The notes beneath the pieces are model-generated. The model saw only the letters and a program-made list of their open reading frames with translations, ran no database searches and had not been told where the DNA came from. A DNA stretch of 6,023 nucleotides from contig DRKG01000326.1 in the NCBI GenBank assembly GCA_011051855.1, forward strand, positions 1 to 6,023. The letters run 5' to 3'. Made by a program: the position numbers and the translations under genes. The DNA is from a bacterium (GTDB lineage Bacteria; Planctomycetota; UBA1135; UBA2386). Shown piece by piece: positions 1 to 5,607 of this stretch. Numbering within the stretch: the stretch's first letter is position 1; each line of letters begins with the position of its first letter.

Positions 1-17
1 CGACGCTCTTCCGATCT
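1..17 (+). other. Illumina adapter remnant at contig edge (not genomic)
   Basis: The first 17 bases, CGACGCTCTTCCGATCT, are identical to the 3' end of the Illumina TruSeq universal / read-1 primer. The match stops at base 17. From base 18 the sequence continues as normal GC-rich coding sequence in the frame of the glycosyltransferase. The adapter happens to be open in several frames, so open frames that reach into it are partly artificial. It should be trimmed before translation or database submission. Confidence 0.93.
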
Positions 18-1427
18 TGGCTGATGCGGCTGTCGTTCCTGGCGTTCGGCAGCAACCTGTTCGCGGCGCGCATCTGGACGGTGTTCGCCGGCGCGCTCCT
101 GGCCGTCTACACGGCGAAGATCGCGCGCCGCTACCGAGGTTCGGGCTACCTCGCCGGATTCCTGGTGGTCGGCGCCGCCGGGGTCGCGATCGACGCCCGG
201 CGGGCGATGTTCGACCTGCCGGTCGCGGCGCTGTGCACGATCGCGATCCACCACGGCCTCGTCTGGCATGCGCACGGGCGGCTGCGCGCGGCGATCTGGG
301 CGGCGGTCGCACTCGCCGCGGCGGTGATGACCAAGGGACCGGTCGCGCTGTGGTTCTACGCGGCGGCGCTGTTGGCGGCGCTGGGCACGCGACGCGCTGC
401 CGCAGCCGGCCCGTGGTGGCACTGGTTGCTCGGCGCCGGCACCTTCCTGCTGCTGGCCCTGCCGTGGCCGGTGTGGGTGCAGTTCGCCCACCCCGAGTTC
501 TGGCAGGTGATGCGGACCCAGGCCGCACACCGCGAGTTCGGCCTGCCGCCGCTTCACCGCGCGCCGCAGTTGCTCGCCGCATTGCTCGGCCTGATGGTGC
601 CGTGGTCGGTGGCCGTCGCAGCCGGCGCGATCGCGGCCGCGCGCACGCCTTCGCAGCCGCGCGCCCCCCACCGATGGCTGCTGCTCTGGGTCGCACTCGG
701 CCTCGCGCCGTTCGTGTTCATGAAGGCGTTCGAGCGCTACCTGCTGGCCCTGGTCTGCCCGATGGCGATCCTCGCCGCACACTGGCTCGACGGCTGCTCC
801 GTGCGCTGGCAACGCTGGCACGCCGCGACCGCAACCGCGTTGCTGGCCCTGCCGGTGGCGCTGTTCTCACTGTTCGCCCTCTGGTTCGGCACGGCCTACG
901 CGGCCCCGCTCCTGGCCCTCGCCGGCCTGTGGATGACGTGGCGGATCGCGCGCCGGCCGCGACCGGACGTGGCGCGGACCGCGGCGATGGCCGCGATCCT
1001 GGTGAACGTGCTGCTCGGCGCGATCTACCCGTCGCTCGGCATCAACCGGCTGCCGGACGACCTGCCTGCGGACCTCCCCGACACGCCGGCCGAGACCTTC
1101 GCGCGCGCGCAGCCCGGCATGCTGTCGATCGCGATCGGCCGCAGCGTGCAGCAGATGGACGGCCGCGCGGAAGGCCTCGGCGAGCGGCTCGCGGCCTTCC
1201 ACGGCTACCTGTTCGCCCTCGACGAAGACCGCGAACGCATCGAAGGTGCCGCGCGCGAAGCCGGTATCACCATCGAGCCGATCGGATCGTTCCACTCGTT
1301 CTACTCGCGCAAGGCGTGGCTGAAGTTCTTCCGCCGCGGCATCGGCAAAGACGCATGGCTCGACGCACTGCGTTCGCGATCGCTCGAACCGCTGCAGCCG
1401 CGGTTCGTCTACTACCGGTTGCCGTAG
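18..1427 (+). CDS. PMT/ArnT-like (GT39-type) membrane glycosyltransferase, 5'-truncated
   Basis: Integral-membrane glycosyltransferase of the PMT_2/ArnT type. Family members move a sugar from a polyprenyl-phosphate carrier to a lipid or protein acceptor at the outer face of the cytoplasmic membrane. Counting from the ATG at 24, about 12 hydrophobic segments span residues 7-337. Family-like landmarks are ARRAMFDLP (59-66), MTKGPVALW (102-110), LPWPVWV (146-152) and KAFERYLLAL (234-243), which resembles the K..RYLLPL element. Residues 341-467 lack membrane segments and form a C-terminal domain probably outside the cytoplasm. The N-terminus is missing: the open frame reaches the first genuine base, the residues there (WLMRLSFLAFGSNLFAARIW) match the region after the first periplasmic loop, and the catalytic acidic motif of that loop lies off the contig. 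The ATG at 24 is therefore probably internal. The stop is TAG at 1425-1427. The acceptor and the sugar cannot be told from sequence. Confidence 0.85.
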   Translation, partial: WLMRLSFLAFGSNLFAARIWTVFAGALLAVYTAKIARRYRGSGYLAGFLVVGAAGVAIDARRAMFDLPVAALCTIAIHHGLVWHAHGRLRAAIWAAVALAAAVMTKGPVALWFYAAALLAALGTRRAAAAGPWWHWLLGAGTFLLLALPWPVWVQFAHPEFWQVMRTQAAHREFGLPPLHRAPQLLAALLGLMVPWSVAVAAGAIAAARTPSQPRAPHRWLLLWVALGLAPFVFMKAFERYLLALVCPMAILAAHWLDGCSVRWQRWHAATATALLALPVALFSLFALWFGTAYAAPLLALAGLWMTWRIARRPRPDVARTAAMAAILVNVLLGAIYPSLGINRLPDDLPADLPDTPAETFARAQPGMLSIAIGRSVQQMDGRAEGLGERLAAFHGYLFALDEDRERIEGAAREAGITIEPIGSFHSFYSRKAWLKFFRRGIGKDAWLDALRSRSLEPLQPRFVYYRLP

Positions 1428-1452
1428 CTGGCCAACCGGGCGACGGCAGGGC

Positions 1453-2073
1453 ATGCTGCGCACGATGACAGAGGAAGCCAAACCGCGCCTGCTGCCCCGC
1501 CTGCTGAAGGCGGTCGCCGTGGTGCTCATCGCCGACCTGCTCCTGGTGGCCGCGATCTACGTGAAGTGGACGACGCTCGACCACCGGCTGGTCACGATCA
1601 CGCCCGGCGCGATGTACCAATCGGCGATGATGCCGCCCGACGAGCTGGTCGCGACCTGCCGTGAGCTCGGCATCAAGACCGTCATCGACCTGCGCGACAG
1701 CAAGCCGGACGACGTGCGCGCCGAAGCGAAGGCCGCCGCCGACAGCGGCGTGTTCCGCCACGTGCACCTGCCGACCGCCACCGCCGTCGACCTCGCGGCG
1801 GTGCACCGCTTCCTCGAAGCCATGCAAACCGCCGAACGCCCGGTCCTGGTGCACTGCCACCACGGCGAATCGCGCTCGGTGATGATGGCCGCGATCCACC
1901 GCATCCAGAACGAGGGTTGGAGCAACGAAGGCGCGTTTCAGGCGACCGCCCGGCTGCCGGAGAGCCTGCGCTTCCTGAGCCTGCTGGTGCCGCCGCTGTT
2001 CCGGTTCCGGGACGATGACAAGGGCAAGATGGTGCTTGAGTATCGGCCGGATCCGAAGTACGCGGCGCGGTGA
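1453..2073 (+). CDS. Membrane-anchored dual-specificity/tyrosine phosphatase-like protein
   Basis: A 206-residue protein with one N-terminal membrane segment (about 17-37) and a cysteine-phosphatase domain (about 45-180). The P-loop is LVHCHHGESRSV, a HCX5R signature with nucleophile Cys135 and Arg141. ITPGAMYQSAMMPPDEL (48-64) and LGIKTVIDLRDSK (72-84) resemble the start of DSP domains, where 'lYRSgqp' and 'gIktVInLR' are usual. Five basic residues before the membrane segment (R3, K10, R12, R16, K19) suggest the N-terminus is inside and the catalytic domain outside. The general acid is unclear: D113 is only 22 residues before the Cys, against about 30 in typical DSPs. Substrates in this superfamily include phosphoproteins, phosphoinositides and phosphatidylglycerophosphate, and this one is unknown. 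The gene starts 25 bp after the glycosyltransferase stop. ATG 1453 and ATG 1465 are both possible starts, and the only AGGG (1448-1451) is badly spaced for either. Confidence 0.82.
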   Translation: MLRTMTEEAKPRLLPRLLKAVAVVLIADLLLVAAIYVKWTTLDHRLVTITPGAMYQSAMMPPDELVATCRELGIKTVIDLRDSKPDDVRAEAKAAADSGVFRHVHLPTATAVDLAAVHRFLEAMQTAERPVLVHCHHGESRSVMMAAIHRIQNEGWSNEGAFQATARLPESLRFLSLLVPPLFRFRDDDKGKMVLEYRPDPKYAAR

Positions 2074-2131
2074 CCCCACCGGAGATCGCGGGGCCGGCTA
2101 CAACCGGGGGATCCGCCTCCTCGCGAACACC

Positions 2132-5074
2132 ATGCCCAACACGCCATCCGTCGTCGGCAGCGCGCTTGCCGCCCTCACCCTCTCCCTGCCCGCGCAAACC
2201 CTCCTGCAGGACATCCAGGTCGGCACGACCGGCGGCAATCCGGGCAGTTCGATCACCGGGTTCGTATTGGTGGCGGGCGGCGCCTACTTCGCCGCGACCA
2301 ACCAGTACGGCACCGAACTGTGGTTCACCGACGGCACCCGCGCCGGCACGTTCCTGCTGCAGGACGTGAACCCGGGTGCCAGCGGATCGACGCCCGGCTC
2401 CTTCGCGGCCGACGTGCTCTCCGGGCAGGTGTTGTTCGCCGCGGACGACGGCGTGCACGGCCAAGAACTGTGGCGGACAGATGGCACCACGGCCGGCACC
2501 GGCTTGTTCCTCGACCTGCAACCGGGCGCCGCCGGTTCCGCACCGGACCAACTGGTGCGCGGCGGAACCCAGGTGTGGTTCACGGCCGACGACGGCTTCA
2601 GCGGCCGCGAGTTGTGGCGCACCGACCTGACCGCGGCCGGAACGGTGATGGTGGCGGACCTCACCGCTGGCGCGGCTTCGTCGACGATCGGCGAGCTGAC
2701 GCCCTTCCTGAACGGCGTGCTGTTCCACAACTACTTCCCCGGACTCGGCTACGAACCGACCTACAGCAACGGCTCCAGCGCCGGCACCATCATGCTGGCA
2801 GACATCTGGCCCGGCAGCCAATCGTCGAGCCCGGCCGAGTTCACCGCCTTCGCAGGTCGCGCCTACTTCTCCGCACGCAACAGCAGCAGCGGCCGCGAAC
2901 TCTACGCCACCGACGGCACCGCCGCCGGCACCGTGCTCGTCAAGGACATCAACCCCGGCATCTACCACTCGAATCCGGCCGGGTTCGTGGTGCACAACGG
3001 CCAACTGCTCTTCCGCGCGAAGACCAACGCAACGGGCTCCGAGCTGTTCCGGAGCGACGGCACCGCTGCCGGCACCGTACTCGTCAGGGACATCTACCCG
3101 GGCTCTGCCGGCGGTGCGCCCAGCGGTATGGTGCCGTTCCTCGGCGAGGTCTGGTTCACCGCGACCGCACCCGGCCTGGGCAGCGAACTGTGGAAGACCG
3201 ACGGCACATCCGCTGGCACCGTGCTCGCGGTGGATCTCGCTCCCGGCGGCCTCACGTCCAACTCGTCGCTGCTGACTCCGCTCGGGGCCCGCCTGCTGCT
3301 GGCCACCGACTACGGTGGTGCGGGCCTGGAGCCCTACGTGTGCACCGGCCCCGGCACCGGCACCACGTCGCTGCTCTACGACGTGCATGCAGCTACCGGC
3401 GATTCGGATCCGGGCGGCTTCACCCGCTGGAACGACAACGTCTGGTTCGCGGCGACCGACGCAGCCAACGGCCGGGAACCTTGGCTGACCGATGGCACGC
3501 CACCGAATACGGCGATGCACACCCAGACAGTGGCCGGCAGCGCCAGCTCCAGTCCGGCTGCGGCGGTGCAGTTCGGCGGCGACATACTGTTCGCGGCCAG
3601 CCTGCCGGGCAGCAACCGGCGCGAGCTGTGGCGCAACGACGGCACGCCGAACGGCAACACGATGCTGAGCAACCAGCCCGGCGTGGTCACCGACCCGTCG
3701 GACTTGGTCCGACTCGGCAACAAGGTGCTGTTCCGCGCCCGCTACGGCACCTCGGGCTGGGAGCCGTGGGTAAGCGATGGCTCGCCGGCCGGCACCTTCT
3801 GCCTGCTCAACATCATGCCGGGCACCGGCAGCAGCAGTCCGAACTACCTGACGGTGTTCGACAACCGCGTGTTCTTCGTAGCACGCACCCCTGGCCTCGG
3901 CTACGAACTCTGGGCCAGCGACGGCACCACCGCCAACACGGCGCTGTTCCTCGACGCCAACCCGGGCGCGCCGGACGGCGACCCGGCCGAACTCACCGTC
4001 GCCAACGGCCGGCTGTTCTTCCACGCCGCCGACCCGACCAACGGCACCGAGCTGTGGGCCAGCGACGGCACCCTCGCCGGCACCGCGGTCGTGCTCGACG
4101 CCGCGGCCGGAGCCACCGCGAGCGCGCCGCAGGATCTGACCGCGGCCGGCGCACGCCTGTTCTACACCTGTGACGACCAGGTCCACGGTCGCGAGCTGTG
4201 GAGCAGCGACGGAACCGCCGCCGGCACCCAAATGGTGCGCGACCTGGTGCCGGGTGCTGGTTCGCCTGCGATCAGCGACCTGACTGCCGTCGGCGACCGG
4301 GTCTTCTTCCTCGCGGACGACCAGACCGGGTTCGGGCGCGAACTCTGGGTCAGCGACGGCACCGCGCCGGGCACCCAGATGGTCCTCGACCTGGCGCCGG
4401 GCGCGGCCTACGGCCCGATGCCGGGCACGCTGATCTCGGTGCTCGGCGGCACGCTGCTGGTATTCGCCGGCACCGACCTCGACACCGGCCTGCAGCTCTA
4501 CGTGACCAACGGCATCGGCACGACCTTGCAGCTCACCCACTACGGCACCAACGAGGTCGGTGCGGTCGCGTTCACGGACCTCTACACGCAGGCCACCAAG
4601 CTCTACTACGCCTGCCGCACGTTGGCCTACGGCAACGAGCCATGGGTGATCGAGTTCACCAACTCCGGGGTGCCGTTCGTGGCCCTGTACGGGAGCGGCT
4701 GCGGGACCTTCGTGCCGCAGGAGCCAGTGCCGCAGATCGGCTACGCCGGTGGCCTGCCCGCACTCGGCAACCTCGGCTTCGAGGTCACACTCGACGACGC
4801 GACCGCGAGCAGTGTCGGCCTGTTGTGGTTCGCCAACGGCCCCGACGACATCTGGCTAGGCAACGGCTGCCACGCGCTGCTCGCGACGCCGATGGCGCCG
4901 TTCGCAAGTGCGGCGACGTCGGCGACCGGCGCCGCCGCGATCGCCACGCCGATTCCGACGACGCCGAGCGCGATCGGGCTCAGCGTGTTCTTCCAATGGG
5001 CGGTGCTGTCCCCGCAGGGCAGGCTGCTGAATGCGTTCGGCCTGACCAACGCAATGCAGATCCACGTGCAGTAG
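2132..5074 (+). CDS. Secreted ELWxxDGT-repeat protein with GxGC-type C-terminal domain
   Basis: A protein of about 980 residues. The N-terminus (MPNTPSVVGSALAALTLSLP, then AQT) reads as a signal peptide, probably cut near residues 20-23, though its n-region lacks a positive charge. Residues about 60-850 are 17 tandem units of about 48 residues with consensus G-x-ELW-x-x-DGT-x-AGT-x(4)-D-x-x-PG, followed by a hydrophobic strand and a polar G turn. Units 4, 8, 9, 11 and 17 carry EP instead of EL, and units 16-17 are degenerate. Residues about 850-980 form a different C-terminal domain with GSGCG (Cys857) and GNGCH (Cys913), which may form a disulfide. The role is unknown; a cell-surface or matrix protein is plausible. 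ATG 2132 is chosen because it places the hydrophobic stretch at the N-terminus. The in-frame ATG at 2015 would overlap the phosphatase gene and add an Arg-rich 39-residue lead. No clear Shine-Dalgarno site is seen. The stop is TAG at 5072-5074. Confidence 0.88.
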   Translation: MPNTPSVVGSALAALTLSLPAQTLLQDIQVGTTGGNPGSSITGFVLVAGGAYFAATNQYGTELWFTDGTRAGTFLLQDVNPGASGSTPGSFAADVLSGQVLFAADDGVHGQELWRTDGTTAGTGLFLDLQPGAAGSAPDQLVRGGTQVWFTADDGFSGRELWRTDLTAAGTVMVADLTAGAASSTIGELTPFLNGVLFHNYFPGLGYEPTYSNGSSAGTIMLADIWPGSQSSSPAEFTAFAGRAYFSARNSSSGRELYATDGTAAGTVLVKDINPGIYHSNPAGFVVHNGQLLFRAKTNATGSELFRSDGTAAGTVLVRDIYPGSAGGAPSGMVPFLGEVWFTATAPGLGSELWKTDGTSAGTVLAVDLAPGGLTSNSSLLTPLGARLLLATDYGGAGLEPYVCTGPGTGTTSLLYDVHAATGDSDPGGFTRWNDNVWFAATDAANGREPWLTDGTPPNTAMHTQTVAGSASSSPAAAVQFGGDILFAASLPGSNRRELWRNDGTPNGNTMLSNQPGVVTDPSDLVRLGNKVLFRARYGTSGWEPWVSDGSPAGTFCLLNIMPGTGSSSPNYLTVFDNRVFFVARTPGLGYELWASDGTTANTALFLDANPGAPDGDPAELTVANGRLFFHAADPTNGTELWASDGTLAGTAVVLDAAAGATASAPQDLTAAGARLFYTCDDQVHGRELWSSDGTAAGTQMVRDLVPGAGSPAISDLTAVGDRVFFLADDQTGFGRELWVSDGTAPGTQMVLDLAPGAAYGPMPGTLISVLGGTLLVFAGTDLDTGLQLYVTNGIGTTLQLTHYGTNEVGAVAFTDLYTQATKLYYACRTLAYGNEPWVIEFTNSGVPFVALYGSGCGTFVPQEPVPQIGYAGGLPALGNLGFEVTLDDATASSVGLLWFANGPDDIWLGNGCHALLATPMAPFASAATSATGAAAIATPIPTTPSAIGLSVFFQWAVLSPQGRLLNAFGLTNAMQIHVQ
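2309..4685 (+). repeat. 17 tandem ~144-bp units encoding ELWxxDGT modules
   Basis: The Glu codon of the EL/EP pair occurs (Gln in unit 16) at 2315, 2465, 2609, 2753, 2897, 3041, 3185, 3329, 3476, 3623, 3761, 3905, 4049, 4193, 4340, 4493 and 4637. Ten of the 16 spacings are exactly 144 bp (48 codons). The others are 138, 147 (three times), 150 and 153, all multiples of three. Most units have diverged in DNA, but units 5 and 6 remain close: 2911-2959 and 3055-3103 match at 44 of 49 bases. The region is a protein-domain repeat inside a gene, not a mobile or intergenic repeat. Confidence 0.93.
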
Positions 5075-5083
5075 CGGCGCCGA

Positions 5084-5111
5084 CGCCGTCAGCGCGCAGG
5101 CGCTGACGGCG
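5084..5111. terminator. Candidate bidirectional hairpin between convergent genes
   Basis: A perfect 12-bp inverted repeat: arm CGCCGTCAGCGC at 5084-5095, loop GCAG at 5096-5099, and the complementary arm at 5100-5111. It begins 10 bases after the stop of the ELWxxDGT gene on the plus strand. It also contains the stop codon (5089-5091) and last codons of the minus-strand gene. No T-run follows on either strand, so it is not a textbook intrinsic terminator. It could act in both directions with a termination factor or as an mRNA 3'-end stabiliser. The structure is certain and the function is inferred. Confidence 0.65.
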
Positions 5112-5562
5112 GCAACGAGACCCGGCCGGGAGAGAGCACGGCCTCGGCGGTGAGTACGCCTCTGCTGCCCCGGACTTCGACGTCGTAGCGACCGGCGACG
5201 ATGCCCGCCATCGACAAGTGGCCGGCGAAGTCGATCCGCGGATGCGCGGTCAGCCACGCCGTCGCTTCGCGCCGGCCGGCCGACCGCCGGTAAAGCGCCA
5301 CTTCGACCTGGTCGCCGGCCCACGTCGGCGGCAGGGCCAGCACCAGACTCTGCTCGCGGAACAGCGACTGCGGCAGGGCCCGGCGCTCGCCGCTGGCCTC
5401 GCGCACGAACACGGCCGCCGATCGCTCGACCTCGGGCTCGCGGGCCGCCGGTTCGGCCGCCGTGGGCCGCCCCGTCGACGGCTCCGATCGATTCTCGGTG
5501 AGCAGGCCGGTGAGCAGCAGCAGCGCACCGGCGATCATCAGCCAACGGTCCTGTCCCGGCAT
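5089..5562 (-). CDS. Small membrane-anchored protein of unknown function
   Basis: A 157-residue protein that I do not recognise as a named family. Residues 1-6 are polar, and residues 7-22 (WLMIAGALLLLTGLLT) form one hydrophobic segment acting as a signal anchor or uncleaved signal peptide. There is no lipobox Cys. A Pro/Ala/Glu/Arg-rich linker (about 23-47) leads to a domain of alternating strands (about 48-150). Its HLSMAGIVAGRYDVEVRG (115-132) resembles the closing strands of small Ig-like or carboxypeptidase-regulatory-like folds, where 'l.GlpaGrY.v.v' is common; this is a weak resemblance. The soluble part is probably outside the cytoplasm. The start is the ATG complementary to 5560-5562. 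A second Met at residue 9 is possible but would shorten the hydrophobic segment. The gene lies 45 bp downstream of another minus-strand gene and converges on the ELWxxDGT gene, with 14 bp between the stop codons. Confidence 0.68.
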   Translation of the reverse strand: MPGQDRWLMIAGALLLLTGLLTENRSEPSTGRPTAAEPAAREPEVERSAAVFVREASGERRALPQSLFREQSLVLALPPTWAGDQVEVALYRRSAGRREATAWLTAHPRIDFAGHLSMAGIVAGRYDVEVRGSRGVLTAEAVLSPGRVSLPPSAPAR

Positions 5563-5564
5563 GT

Positions 5565-5581
5565 TGCTGCCATCGGCAGCA
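5565..5581 (-). promoter_or_regulatory. Small hairpin just upstream of a start codon
   Basis: On the minus strand TGCTGCC, loop GAT, then GGCAGCA form a perfect 7-bp stem that ends 2 bases before the ATG of the small membrane-anchored protein. It occupies the place where a ribosome binding site would be, and no purine-rich Shine-Dalgarno site is visible there. It might lower or regulate initiation, or it may be chance in GC-rich DNA. The structure is visible and the role is speculative. Confidence 0.3.
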
Positions 5582-5607
5582 CCGGGGGCGCGGCTGAACG
5601 GCGGCAG

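Noticed and set aside
1420..1448. Inverted repeat TGCCGT / ACGGCA around the glycosyltransferase stop
   Set aside because: It has only 6 bp with a 17-base loop and no T-run, so it is likely chance, and the close spacing to the next gene suggests continued transcription.
17..1468. Long plus-strand frame overlapping the glycosyltransferase gene
   Set aside because: It is Arg/Pro/Gly-rich with no recognisable domain and its start lies at the adapter junction. The frame ending at 1427 has clear membrane segments and family motifs, so this is a GC-rich shadow.
2036..2064. Possible sigma70-like promoter before the repeat gene (TTGAGT, 17 bases, TACGCG)
   Set aside because: The -35 box matches 4 of 6 bases but the -10 box only 2 of 6, and the site lies inside the phosphatase coding region. 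The match is too weak to support.
2074..2131. The 58-bp gap before the repeat gene, checked for a regulatory element
   Set aside because: It holds only G- and C-runs and short partial palindromes such as GGATCC. No stable stem, promoter or well-placed Shine-Dalgarno site was found.
2320..4173. Plus-strand open frame of 617 codons in another frame of the repeat gene
   Set aside because: It is extremely Arg-rich, and its periodicity comes from the 144-bp repeat being a multiple of three, so every frame inherits it. It has no start signal or plausible fold.
1682..4540. Minus-strand open frame of 952 codons opposite the phosphatase and repeat genes
   Set aside because: It is an antisense shadow. 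Its apparent repeats (Gly/Ala/Val/Arg/Glu-rich) mirror the 144-bp period of the plus-strand repeat, and the plus frame has a signal peptide and known repeat motifs.
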